A DNA stretch of 64,000 nucleotides, taken from positions 249,001 through 313,000 of the forward strand of contig JAVLUZ010000204.1 in the NCBI GenBank assembly GCA_036768485.1. Reading direction: 5' to 3'. The notes under the pieces were generated by a model. That model had not been told where the DNA came from. It saw nothing but the letters and a program-made list of their open reading frames with translations, and made no database searches. Of this stretch, positions 37,328 to 48,899 are shown piece after piece. This stretch comes from Mermis nigrescens (taxonomy: Eukaryota > Nematoda > Enoplea > Mermithida > Mermithidae). The stretch's first letter is position 1; each line of letters starts with the position of its first letter. The translations under genes and the position numbers were made by a program.

Positions 37328-38342
37328 CGGGGAAAAATAAAATCCGGAACCGGGACTCGGACTCAAGAATGGGCAAAATCCGGACAATCAATAAGAACAA
37401 TGAAATGATCAGGTCAATGTATTAGATATGCAGGGTCGGACTATCTAGGACCGGACAAAATGGATAAAATTCGAACAATTAGTCAGGACAATGACAAAAT
37501 CAGACAACTGGAGTGGGCTAGCTCCGGAAGTAAGCGAGGGTGCCCGAATGGGGGCCTGATGGGGGTTCACAACCGTCACCAAGGTCCATGGGCGCCACCG
37601 AAGGTCACAAGCGCCACCGGAGTTTACAAGCGCCACTCAAGTTTACAACCGCCACCATAGTGCATGAGTGCCAATGATTTTCACGAGCGCCATTAGGGTT
37701 CGCAACCACCATTGGGGTTAGCAAGCGCCATTGGGGTTCACGAGCTCCACTGTGGTTCTCAAGCGCCACCAAGGTTCACAAGTAGCGCTTGTGGACGTCA
37801 GTGGCGCTTGTTGACCTCAGTGTCGCTTGTGGACCTTGGTGGCGCTTGTGGTCCTTCGTGGCGCTTGTGAAACTCGGTTGTGCTTGTGGACCTCGGTGGT
37901 GCTTGTTGACCCTGGTGGTGCTCGTGCACCTCAGCAGCGCTTGTGAACCTCAGTGGCGCTTGTGAGCCTCAGTGCGCTTGTGAACCCCCACCAGGTCGCG
38001 CATGTGAACCTCAGTGGTGCTCTTGGACCTTGGTGGCGGTTGTAAACCCCAGTGGCGCTTGCGAAGCTCGGTGGCGCTCATGGACCTTGGTGGGGGTTGT
38101 GAACCCCCAGCAGGCTCCCTTTGGGCACCTTCGCCTAGTTTCGGATGTAGCCAACTTCCATTGTGTTGATTTCGTCTTTATCCTGATTGATTGTCCGGAT
38201 TTTACCCAATTTGTCCCGTCCTGGCCAGTTCGACCCTATATATCTAATACATTGTCCTTATCTTATCATTGTCCAGATTGATAGTCCGGGTTTTACCCAT
38301 TTGTCCTGAGTCCGAATCCAATTCCGTATTTAACCCATGCGC
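37328..38342. mobile_element. Foldback-type element F3 (1,015 bp), near-complete palindrome
   Basis: A perfect 8-bp flank catagaag lies at 37320-37327 and 38343-38350. The outer arms carry ggacaatcaat / attgattgtcc units and align end to end (for example ggactcggactcaagaatgg against the inverse of the right end). The inner arms are a 19-bp minisatellite (ccaccgaaggtcacaagcg type) that turns around at about 37790. No protein is encoded. Confidence 0.85.
37575..38100. repeat. 19-bp minisatellite, inverted about its centre
   Basis: Consensus CCACCRAGGTTCACAAGCG on the left (37580-37790) and its inverse, CGCTTGTGRACCTYRGTGG, on the right (37790-38100). There are about 11 to 15 imperfect units per side. 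GC content is far above the surroundings. Confidence 0.9.
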
Positions 38343-38784
38343 CATAGAAGTTGCCTATTTATTCAGGAATGCATTGTAAGTCGAAATCTATCTAGACATC
38401 TAAAAGACTGTTCATTGATTTTTCTCGCTATGCCATTTCTTAGAACAGCACAGGAAAATTAAAAAATCAAGAAGAATTCGAACAAATTTGACTAAATAGG
38501 GCGAAAACATGATATAATGCGAAGCAACAAAAATTTAATACTTTTTAGCTAAAACATTATTTAAAACGCTTAAATCAGAACGTTTTCTGCGATTTTTCTT
38601 GAGTATCACGAATTCTAGAGGTAATCTTTAGCTACATTTTCAGCTAGGTACCTACCTAATGATTGCGATTTGATGTCCGCATACCAACGTTCCTCGATTA
38701 TTTATTTCTCTATTTGTTTTTAAAATCTAAGCGAAAGATAGATTTCAATAGTAAAGAAGATTAGGTTGGACACTATGCTTGATT

Positions 38785-40110
38785 TTTTTGCACTTGAGTA
38801 ACCCCTATAAGGTGTTCCCCTACAGCTATAAAGGGACATCATCTGTGAGGTGCAGTTTTTTTCAAAAAGGATGGATAATAAAAAATACGCTGTGAGTGTT
38901 TTTGATTTTCTTTGCAATCAACACATGGCTTATATATATAAACTTATGACAAATGTTTTAGGCAGCGCGTACACAACTCAGTGTAAATGACTCACATTTC
39001 AATAGCATACAGTTGTAGAAAATGAAATTTTCTAAAAACAGAATTTTGTTTTTTAGACTTTCGCATTAGTTCTAGAAGGGGATCGTAAAGAGTGTTGGTC
39101 GAGTTTTTGCCTCCTCTCTGTCTGTCAATACTTCCAGTTATGGTTCTTGCGGAATTTTATTATAGAAATGTACTACGACTCAAGAACTACTTTCTGTTTA
39201 GCTACAAACTGCCTTACACTCAACACGGGGTTAGTGCCAGGGGTTTAAAGTTTTTATTTTAGTAGATCCTGAAAAAACAGCTTTTGTCTAAAAATTCTGC
39301 GCCAAATTCTCCGGTAATAAGTCGGGCCAAGGTGAATAAAATAGGAATACGTTACATTCCAAGGGCTACACCCTCAGCAAATCGCGTTTAAAAATGACTC
39401 AATATTGACTCACTTAGGTGCAAACTTCGAAATCAGGGGTTTGAATGGGGTAAAAAAACATGTCATTTTTTCCGTTTTTTGATTAATCAATATGTCAAGT
39501 AGAATGTCAGAATTACGAACCTAACCGTATATTACGTTTAAATCAAGTAGTTTAGTAAAGTTTACATTGAAGACCAACTCTGGTTCTAGAGCGTTGCAAA
39601 AGGTATTTTTTCTGAAAATGATCTCTGTGACATTGAAATTACAAATCTGACTTTAAAACTTCTTCACACGTTATACTTGTGTAAAGTTTACACTGAGGAT
39701 TATTTTTAATTCAAGAGTGTTGCAGAAGCTTAATTTTTCTAAATGTTCTATTCAACGTCAGAATTACCAATTTGAGTCTAATTGTTCTTTACAAACTGTA
39801 TTTGCTTAAAATTTACACTGAAAACATGTGATCTCTTCGAATTAACTGAGCTTAACTCGTTTGAAAAAATGCTGGTCTTCAGAACATTCACTTTCTTGGA
39901 CTGCTGTCATTATCTTAACATGTTACCAGTTTACTTTCATTGACTAATGTAATAAGACCTTGCTAATAAAAAGTAGGCTACTAGCAATGAAATACATCCG
40001 ATAGAACAGAAAAGGGACTAATATACTTAATTCAGCGGATTATAAGAGATATTAAAAAGGGACTAGGGAAAATCACGTATTCGCGCAGAACCTCATAAGA
40101 ATCTGCTAAA
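38785..40110 (+). repeat. Dispersed repeat family L, copy 3
   Basis: The terminal motif lies at 38813-38861. The internal part at 39480-39840 has a unit of about 125 bp repeated roughly three times: (gt)cagaattacgaacctaa, gtaaagtttacactgaagac and agagcgttgcaaaaggt. The distal landmark agaacagaaaagggactaat lies at 40005-40025. Non-coding. Confidence 0.6.
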
Positions 40111-40609
40111 AGCAGACTCTATATCCAAGACAAAAATCAAATAATTAATATGCCGCCTCTGAAAAAAGAAAGTGTTTTCTAAAAACATTGCTCACTGGTC
40201 TAGTAGAGATATAAGAAGGAAACTTTATCCTGTGCTAAATAACCGATTTAGTTGTTTATCAGTATCGCGTTTTTATGACCATATACATATAAGCAGCATT
40301 CAATTAAAGGCTTAACAAATGAATTATGACATTTAGACCATGCTGTTTATCATAGTTCTACAGTTGCACGTCTAATGCTAGCACGATGAGATGATGTAGG
40401 TAAATTTTCTCCTGTCTCGGCATTCTACATATACAAGTATGAGCCATTAAAATTTGTGATCCATTTCATTTATTTGTGCGCTAATCTCGCTATCTTGCGC
40501 CATGTCCTGAATTCTTCGGTGCTAAGCTGTTTGTGCGTCTTTAGTGACTTGCCGCACTTCTGAACCATTGCAACAGCGGTTGTTGTTGTAATGGCCGACA
40601 CATGTCGAT
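40111..40609. other. Non-coding stretch, nothing recognised
   Basis: AT-rich with no exon-like sequence. Confidence 0.35.
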
Positions 40610-41157
40610 CATAGGTGGGCAGAATTGAAATTCTTGGAGGCGGGAGGCTAAAAAAAGTTTTGGGGGAGGGGGTGAAAAATTGTCAAAGGTCAAAAAGTGG
40701 TCTTAAAGTGGCCGTATGGCAAAAAAACGCCATTTTTCGACGTTTCTCATAAAGCCTATTCAACGGAATCACAAAATCCATGAAATAGCAATAAAAATTT
40801 CAAAAATTGAATTCTGGAGGGGGTATTTTGATTTCTGGAAGGGTATTCCAACTTCTAGGGAGGGTGCATACCACACATGGGCGCTGGGGGGTTTGAACGG
40901 GGGGGGTATGCACCCCCAGAAGTTGAAATACCCCCAGAAATCAAAATACCCCCTTCCCAGAAAAGAAATTTTTCGCTTTTTTAGCAATTTTTTCATGCCA
41001 TTGGATAGTGCTTGATGGGATACGTCGAAAAATATTGTTTTTTTCGCCATACAACCACTTTTAAGATCATTTTTCGACCTTTGAAAATTTTTTCAATTAC
41101 CCCCCCAGAAATTTTTTCAGCCCCCCCAGAATTTCGTTGCTGTGCTGCCCACCTATG
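40610..41157. mobile_element. Head-to-head pair of family M MITEs (copies 9 and 10)
   Basis: The first lies in minus orientation at 40610-40871 (cataggtgggcag ... agggtgcatac) and the second in plus orientation at 40872-41157 (cacacatgggcgctgggg ... gctgcccacctatg). Together they form a palindrome of about 550 bp. The junction falls inside the C-rich end of the first copy, suggesting one inserted in the other or an inverted duplication. The two overlapping frames (99 and 93 codons) are artefacts of this symmetry. Confidence 0.8.
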
Positions 41158-41211
41158 GTGCTTACCCTTCCCCCAACGCCCACGTGTTTGATGTCAACAT
41201 CCATCGAACGA

Positions 41212-41715
41212 TCAAAGGTCCACAGAGGCAGCTACCAACTGTTGCCTTTTCCATAGGTAACTTCCACTTGCTTTAATTGGTCGGGATAGACAGTCGGAGA
41301 GGTAACGTGTATCTTCTGTTGCCGCTAAACAACGTGGACAGGTGTCAGGTGTGAGGCCTCTATGTTGGGAGGGCGTCGGTTTATTAGTGGGTTGCGTTGA
41401 ATGAAACGAAGGCGACAGGTCTGGATAGCATCCTGATAAAGCTTTTGCAATTGTTGTTGCAGTGAAGCTGTTGGAGGCGTAGTTCTGAGCTGCCGTTTGA
41501 CTCTGTCGTTTGAATACATTTTGAGTGTTTTTCAGCCGAAAGTTCTGTTTCCGCCATGCAGGTGGCCCTGAACAATCAAAAAGTTGCCTGCACGGATGTT
41601 GGTCGTGGAGGCAAGGTGCGTAGAATTGGTCTGTCAAAAGTCGATTGTTGACTGGGACAGTCAGCATACGTGTTTCACAGTGCAGGTGGTCAATCGGTGA
41701 CATTTGAAGGCAGCC
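41212..41715 (-). pseudogene. C-terminal fragment of a LINE (non-LTR) ORF2 protein
   Basis: The minus-strand frame reads GCLQMSPIDHLHCETRMLTV, then LLTDQFYAPCLHDQHPCRQL, and near the end SQHRGLTPDTCPRCLAATED followed by TRYLSDC and a stop. The closing C-P-x-C ... DT-x-x-L-x-x-C signature is typical of the tail of invertebrate non-LTR reverse transcriptases. No polymerase core is present, and upstream sequence is stopped at about 41745, so this is a 5'-truncated copy, as LINEs usually leave. Confidence 0.75.
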
Positions 41716-41792
41716 AGTATCAGTTTCGAGTGTTTTTTCTTATCTTTCTACTTCTCTTCCTTTTTTGCAACAGCGGACACTAAAAGTTGCGA

Positions 41793-41809
41793 NNNNNNNN
41801 NNNNNNNNN
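41793..41809. other. Assembly gap (17 N)
   Basis: A run of N. Sequence on either side need not be contiguous in the genome. Confidence 1.
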
Positions 41810-42106
41810 GAACCTGCTGAGCGATTGCAAGTCGGCAAGATCTGCTTGCCATTGCTCGTCAATACTACTTACAAGCACCTATTCCGTGAAAAGCGTTTTT
41901 TGGATGGCTTGTGTAAAGAATACGTTGGTTGTTTTCTAACCATTTCTTTTATTTTTATTAGTAAATTTTTGGCTCTGAGATACAGCTGGTTTGCACCCAT
42001 ATACCCAGTCTTACTATCATAATAAAGCTTTTTTAATATTTTATTCATTTTTATCTTTAAAAGTTATACAAAATTGTCTTTATAACTTAATAGCACTGGT
42101 TTTTCA

Positions 42107-42358
42107 TTACATCAAACAATTTACAGGATGACAAATGCAATTATCATAGAAATTTTCAAACATGTTTTGACCATTTGAATTGAAATGCTGCAATAAACCG
42201 AATAATTCGTCCAAATCTTTTTTGAAGTATGCAGTGTTTAACATCCTGTACGAGCTGCCAGAATGCCTCTCGTTTGTCTTCGATCTCCTTTCCTTTTTAT
42301 ATTCGTCATCTATCAGTCGCCAGAAAAAGGAACCCATGCTCTGTACATCTTGATTCAT
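42107..42358 (-). CDS. Small hypothetical gene, 83 residues
   Basis: A single open frame with a full set of plausible signals. TATAAATA lies at 42458-42465 (minus strand), about 100 bp before ATG at 42358, and AATAAA lies at 42040-42045, about 60 bp after the stop. The product is hydrophilic and basic in its first half (DDEYKKERRSKTNERHSG), with an acidic helix-like middle (KKDLDELFGLLQHF) and a C-terminal cysteine cluster (CICHPVNC). It has no signal peptide or membrane segment, and I recognise no family. The composition is unlike the repeat-derived frames around it, which is why I list it. It could still be chance. Confidence 0.35.
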   Translation of the reverse strand: MNQDVQSMGSFFWRLIDDEYKKERRSKTNERHSGSSYRMLNTAYFKKDLDELFGLLQHFNSNGQNMFENFYDNCICHPVNCLM

Positions 42359-42951
42359 TATAAAGTGCTTCGCTGGCCTTTTCAGTTAGTTTCGGAAAAC
42401 GGTGAAATGTCAGCTCTGGTGACGCTATCTTTTAGAATGAATTTGAGCAAAACTTCATATTTATAGACAAAAAAAGAAATTGTGCGCTGGGCGGACTTGA
42501 ACCCTTTTATTCTATCATTAGTCAACGCTGTTTCACTCGCGCCATGCACTCGTTTGATTCAACACACGCGCATACGTGCCTTGCTGCTAGTGTTGGCAAA
42601 GTTAGTAAGAAATACGATAGAGTTAGGGTTAGGGTTCACCCCATTCCAAAAAGTAATAGGGTTAGAGTTAACTCTAACCCTATTCCTTAAAAGGGGTTAA
42701 CCCGTTTTAAAAGGGTTATTTATATGATGAACAAAGCACGCTTTTTGGCACTCGAAAAATTTGATTCAAAATAGACTGGACTTTTAAATTGTGCATCTTT
42801 ATTGAAGTTGCTTTAAAGACAAAGCCCCTTTCCAAATCAGCAAACCCTAAACTTGCAACAATTGCAACAACAAAGATCAAACAATGCTTGCCTGGCTGCT
42901 TTTAGGCAGTAACAAGAGCTACCTAGCTTTGTCCATATATGCGTATATATG

Positions 42952-43244
<293 letters not shown>

Positions 43245-43568
43245 CATGGTTAGTATTCAGACATTGCTGTGTACCTATGTACTCGTACATGCTAGCATAC
43301 CTAGGATGTAATTAAAAACATAATAATGGCCGCTCGGATAAGTTGTTGCGTCATTTGAATTCATGTACGAAAGGTAAGTGTGCACCACGCACAGGAATAC
43401 CGAGTGATTATAACCACAATGGTGGGAATCTATTGGCAAAAGCATGCATATTGAAAAAGCTTGGATGGAAAAACGAGTGATTAAGGAAAGGAAAGTAAAC
43501 AGCACCACGCGAGAAGAGGCGTTAAGACAACCAGCCAGGTCGCACATCGGCTCGATCAATGAGACGAC

Positions 43569-43763
43569 CAGGGTTGCCAAGTGCTCTTGTCAAAAAACCC
43601 CATTTTCGGTCACAAAAAACCTCAAAATGGCTAAAAATGGCTTTAAAACCCCCTACACAACGGTGAAGCATAGGCGCAAAAAAACCCCCAATCGCTTCAA
43701 GGTGCCCCCAATGCCCCCAAAAAACTCCTAAATTGGGGAAAAACTCCTAACTCGGCAACACTG
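43569..43763. mobile_element. hAT MITE (195 bp), different family
   Basis: Ends cagggttgccaagtg and, inverted, cagtgttgccgagttagg. A perfect 8-bp target duplication gagacgac lies at 43561-43568 and 43764-43771. C-rich interior (aaaccccctac, tgcccccaatgcccccaa). Confidence 0.9.
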
Positions 43764-44214
43764 GAGACGACGACGACGGGAATTATTTACTTGAAAAAAA
43801 CAGTAATAAAAATCGTAAGTTATAACTGCACGAATGAATAACTTACTCACCCTTTTTAACCCTTTCTCGGTTGGAAATTCAAAGAGTTAGGGTTAACCCC
43901 GATGGTCACTAACTCACCCAAAATAGGGTTAACTCTATTGAAAAAGTGATGGGTTAACCCTATTTTGGGTTGAGTTAGAGTTAACTCTGCCACCTCTAAC
44001 TTGCATGCCTGCTGCCTGCGCCTATACTTCAACGTTGCTCCCTCAGCTTACCTCGAGGGAGCAGATTTTTACGTCATCGCCTATGTTATAACATAGGCCA
44101 TCCTACAGCGTTGCAGTCTAGGGTCACGGCCTATACTACTGTTGCTTACTAATCAACCTCTAACATCACTAATTTCAGGAAACACATTGATTTATGACCT
44201 TTGTTTCTGGCTCT

Positions 44215-44410
44215 CAAGCAACAAAGAGACAAACATGTTTTCACCCAACCGTCGCATTCACCCAATTGTCATATACACCAAATTGTCATTCACAAATAGT
44301 CGTTCACCCAATTGTCGTATTCACCCAATTGTCGTATTCATTGACGTTCACCCAATTGTCATACACCCAATTGTCGTTCACCAAATTGTCATTCACCCAA
44401 TTGTTGTGTT
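44215..44410. repeat. ~17-bp tandem repeat CACCCAATTGTCGTATT
   Basis: About ten imperfect units, some shortened. The inverse unit contains GACAATT, the same word as in the ends of the MULE and of F2. No opposite arm was found nearby, so this may be a solo arm. Confidence 0.75.
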
Positions 44411-45384
44411 CCCAATAAAATCAAGTTTATTTAATACAAGCACATGTACAGAGAGTTAATGCCTAAAGCTTAGCGGGAATAACGTAAAAGTTTAAATTTT
44501 AATTTTAATTTTTCATTATTAAAAAGGGAAAAATTTATTTGCCCATGTATGAACATCATGCAATTTTTTACCGCTGTTTTATGGACGGATTACAAACACC
44601 AGAAAAGTAATATAATCAAATGTCTCTTTATGAAATGTTCAGTTGTGCGGATAAAACTCTTAACTTGTGTTTTACAATGCAAAGTCCTCGACGCGCCGTT
44701 GCGATAGCGCACACAAATGTGCAATTTTTGGAAGTCAGAAACAGAATTTGGACGGAAACTTATCTCATTAACCGAACACTTAATTTCTAATTCAATCAAA
44801 AGTGGAGAAGCTCACAAAAATTTGACGTTTTTATGATTTCGGGTTCAGGATGATTTAAGTAATAATGATATACAAAACTACCAAACTATAGCGTCCAACC
44901 AGTCTGTTTTAAAAATGTTTTAATCTTAAAAGATTTTTCTTGATGCAAAATCATAAAACGTTTTAACCTGCATGTTTTCTTTGTTATTGTAGGAAAATCA
45001 AAAGCTTGATGGTTCAGCGTTTAACCTATCAAGTAAAACTTCGTTGAAAAGTGAAGATGTTTGTGTAATGATATGAATAGCATCTATATTCCGGGTAGAC
45101 CGAGGCTTCAAAAAAATTTCAAGGCCAAGCTGCTTTGAAAAATTGATAAAGGAGCTTACACAAAGCTCTATGCATTAGCAATCGCGGGAAAACGATAAAA
45201 AACTTGAAAAATGCAATTCTGTTATTCATCTGTTGGATTCTGTGAATGGTCCTGTTAAATTTAGGAGTCAAGGCCATATAACGGCACAGCCGGATTCTTG
45301 AGTAATTACCAGAAAGATTGCGAATATTTTTGTCTAATGCAGCTATAACAAAAAATTATTCATTCAGAACAACAGAGTGTGAGC
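44411..45384. other. Non-coding stretch
   Basis: No gene supported. The minus frame at 44590-44799 has no recognisable feature. Confidence 0.35.
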
Positions 45385-47185
45385 AAAAGCGTTCAGCATA
45401 GTGAACTGCCGCCCAGGCATGTGGCTCCCTCACTGGGATATCTGGCAATCGCATTCGTTCGGTAGAATGACACGTTTACCGGGCGCATCCGCAACTAAGG
45501 CCGTATTCTCTCAACCATGGCTCGGGCACTTATATCCAAAATTAGCGATTGTCACGACATTTCTCTAATAAGTGCGAGAGCTAGGCGGCGTGTTAACAAG
45601 TGGGCTATCACGACGCTCATTGATTTTTCGACTAATAGTTGAATTTGTAACTCTCTATTCACAACCCGAACGGACACATGGAGAAAGTCTAGGGGTTTCC
45701 GTGAGCAACTTCATGATTGCACGGCATGTTTGGTCTGAGGGGGAGTTAGCCGGCCTAAAGGGATTTATGGGCAGCGACTACATTCTAGATACAGAAATTT
45801 ATGAGCAATGACTGCATTTCAATTGATTAGGCAAAATCGCGAAAAACAGCCCCAAATTCAATGCTTAAGGTTTAAAGTAATCTGGGGGGGTATTTTGTAT
45901 CCTGGTCATGTAAATTATTCATTTAACAGCATGATAAGTCTGAATAAGCAGCCTTATAAATTTTCGTATTGGCCTTTATCTGGATAAAAAACGATATATA
46001 CAACTCAAAAAACTGGGTTTTTGACGTTTCTTTAAATGATCCTTCTTTCTCGAACATGAAAACAAAAAATCGTAAAAATTCAAGTAGATTGAATGGAATA
46101 TAGTTAAAAATTCAGTATATTTCGCGTAGCTTTTCAAATTTCAGTTTTTTGTATAGCCAAAAGTTATTAAATACATTTTAAAAAAACACACTTTCTACGA
46201 TTTTTCCCCAAAAATCGACAATTCTGTGAGTTTGTAGCATGAAAGGGCGGCGAACAAAATCTGGGTGCGATCTAGACTTTAAAACTATCAAAGTCCTAAA
46301 GCATTCCCAAAATTTAATTATTATGGTCTAGTAGAATTGTCAGGTGCTCGAAGCTTGAACCCCTTCTCCGCCAAGTGTAATTTGCGGCAATTTCGCCGAG
46401 TGTAGTGCCATTCTGAAGAAGTTTTATTCCCCTCCGCAAACCCTTTCTAAGAAGCACGTTTGCTCTAATCCTCATGTGCTTATACGTGAGGTCAGCGCAC
46501 GGTTTTTAAGCTAACGTAGTCATAAATCGGTGTAATGCTAAAACCTTAAATACTTCATTAATCGGTAGCACGGACATCACATTGTACAGTATAAATTTTT
46601 TTTGCGTTAAATATAGTTCTTGTGCACAGCAATAGATCACATAATTCTCATTTTAGAGATCTTAAGTAAAAGTGCAATAATTTAAATGGCTTTCTCATTC
46701 GATTTGCCTCGTCTCGCCAAGCGTAAATCATTTCAATACGAAAAGTAAATTACGAACGGTGCTAGTTTTCCACAAAATTAAATGAATTTCTGGGAGTATC
46801 TCTGAATTGTTTCAAGGTAAGTTGGGCGTCCATCCCTGCTATAAAATCTTGAATCCGCAACTGAGTTATAGGAATTGCTTTTTCTACTATATTAAATTTT
46901 CATGTAAAATTTTAGCTTCCTAGAAAGAGACTGCCATATTGTTTTAGCGCACACGATTACGGCTCATTTTAGCAGATTATGTGCGCAAAGGCATTAAAAA
47001 AATATCGCTTCACTCTCACAACGACTATTCTGATTTTAAAGAATGATTTTCCTATAATTTAGTTCACAGAAGTAGTTCATTTTGATCGGAATGTGACGGC
47101 GGTTAGCTTGCCATGCCCAGATACAGATTATGCAGTCGAAGCAATTAAACGCTGTACGTGTGCGGCTGGGTAAGATCAAAGCAAG
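45385..47185 (+). pseudogene. Serine protease copy 3 (two-exon relic)
   Basis: The first block, 45385-45630, matches copy 1 exon A (ggatatctggcaatcgcattc, ccatggctcgggcac, aagtgggctatcacgac). It has frame breaks and a TAA, and TAAHC is destroyed by a 1-nt loss plus TGC to TGA. The second block, 46916-47185, matches exon B (CHIVLA-like start, ...CPDTDYAVEAI..., a TGTGCGGCTGGG relic of VCGWG), with a stop and frameshifts around 47040. The acceptor aattttag and donor GCAAG|GTAAAC are still recognisable. No exon C or D was found before the family L repeat at 48900. Confidence 0.75.
45631..46915. other. Intron of the copy 3 relic
   Basis: AT-rich, no exon-like sequence. Confidence 0.4.
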
Positions 47186-47264
47186 GTAAACATGTCTAGC
47201 AAAGCAACGCCTAATTGCGGTTCCTCGGTTCAATAATTTCTAATCATAGGTGGCGCGTCAGCGC

Positions 47265-47400
47265 TTTTTTATAATATACTATACCCCTAACACCTCGGCG
47301 CCACCAAAAAGGTATAATGAGGCGCATCTAAGGGGTATGGTTTTTTTATAAAGATGAACGAAGAAATTCGCTACAGGTGTTTTTTTACATTCAATATTAA
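47265..47400 (+). repeat. Dispersed repeat family L, terminal fragment
   Basis: Diverged terminal motif (ggtataatgaggcgcatcta, then ggggtatggtttttttata) preceded by tactatacccctaacacctc, as in copies 1 and 2. Confidence 0.5.
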
Positions 47401-47626
47401 GCTCGCAAGACGGAGGAAAAGCCGCCCTCTTTTGCCAAAATAGTCGACGTACTAATCCATCTATTTTAATCTTTGAACTGTTAATCTGAAGAAGGATAAA
47501 AACTGGATTGGGGTAGCCAAATCGTTCGGCTTTGTTTTCGTATTCACTCGTATATCAGCGTCGCCCCGAGCAATAAGTCGGTGCTCTCAAATCGTTGTTA
47601 AAAATTAACCCATTTTGTGATGCCAC

Positions 47627-47785
47627 CACACATAGGCGTTGGTGGAGAAGGAGGGCTTAGCATCCTTATAATTGGTAACACCTTCTGCAACTTACTGTGA
47701 GCCCTAAAAAATTCGTACCAATACCATTTTTGCAGATTTTATCCGTCATTGCACCAATATTTTCTTGCTGCCCATGTATGGTTGC
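47627..47785 (+). mobile_element. Short, diverged family M relative
   Basis: Starts cacacataggcgttggtgg and ends ttttcttgctgcccatgtatgg, the family M termini, with the middle mostly lost. Confidence 0.5.
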
Positions 47786-47910
47786 CACTGCGCTTCTTCG
47801 TCATGTTTGAGGCATCATTTTTGAGCAGCGTTTATTAACGTTTTCTCGGCCATAGTATTTTTAAGCGTAAATTATTCGTGAGCCAACACAGGTGATAGAC
47901 TATTATACAT

Positions 47911-48190
47911 CACACCTGGGTGTGTGGGCGTGAGAGGAGTAGGCTTGAGGATGCAACCCCCTTCTGACTCTTAAAAATACCCCTACCCCAGAAATCGAAA
48001 TCGCCCAAATTTAATTATTGAAAATTTATTTTTGTTTTTTGTTCGTAATTTTTTTATGCCAATGGATAGTGCTCGATGAGAAACGTTGAAAAATTGTGTT
48101 TTCTCCGCCATACCACCATTTTTAAGGCCATTTTTTGACCTTTAGAAAAACCTTGCACCCCACTAGAATTTTTCTTGCTGCCCACGTATG
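47911..48190 (+). mobile_element. hAT-like MITE (family M), copy 11
   Basis: Ends cacacctgggtgtg and gctgcccacgtatg. A perfect 8-bp target duplication ttatacat lies at 47903-47910 and 48191-48198. Confidence 0.9.
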
Positions 48191-48899
48191 TTATACATGA
48201 CTAAATTATTATCGATGATAAAGATGATTATTTCTGGTCTCTTGTGAACAGTCCTCACTTTTAAGACCAGTACCAGACATGCACATTCGGCAATTAGGCG
48301 CAATACCTCAAGAATGGATGAAAACGAGAAATTTTATTTGGATAACGAAAAAATTGGAGGCGAAAACCGAAAAAAAGTCAAAGCTTTCCTGCAAAGGTGC
48401 ATTGAAATGATTAAGTAGCGAATGAGCATATTATTCACACTATTTTATGCCAGTTTGTATGAAATATTTTTCTGACTGTGACCAGGGGCACTGATATGTA
48501 GAAGTTCAGATGTAATAATATATTTTGGTATTTTGCTGTCGTTGTTTACAAGGTATAAAGTAACGGCACAGATACATTTTTTGCGAAACTGAATTGTAAT
48601 TTCTGCATATTTTCGATCGGATTAATCGGAGCAATATTTTTTATGTAAAACGAATTTGCACGAGACCATTAAAATTACTATATGAAAACAATATGAAGCC
48701 TTTTGCATTTATCATAATTTGTTGATTTTCTTCAACACGATTATTAAGTTGACGATTCTTATAGCACACTGTTCTACCGTCGTTTATCTGAAAAATTTCC
48801 TTGCAAAAGCAATGGGTTATTTTATGTTGTACGCATATTTTGTAAAGCGATTTTATTTAATCTGATTAATATCTTATCCAAAATTTTTGTAAGTAAGCG

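Noticed and set aside
37445..38281. Pro/Cys-rich repeated frames (for example CEPQCACEPPPGRACEPQ)
   Set aside because: They translate the 19-bp minisatellite of element F3. No start context or splice sites support them.
40716..41050. Two overlapping ~95-codon frames on opposite strands that resemble each other
   Set aside because: They arise from two family M MITEs facing each other.
42482..42560. tRNA-like sequence on the minus strand (B box ggttcaagtcc, A-box-like tggcgcgagtg)
   Set aside because: The acceptor and T stems do not pair, and no anticodon stem with a 7-nt loop can be drawn. At most a degraded tRNA or SINE relic.
42626..42720. Telomere-like TTAGGG repeats
   Set aside because: Only two tandem units occur, the rest are gggttaaccc variants in inverted ends of a mobile element. 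Not a telomere or interstitial telomeric array.
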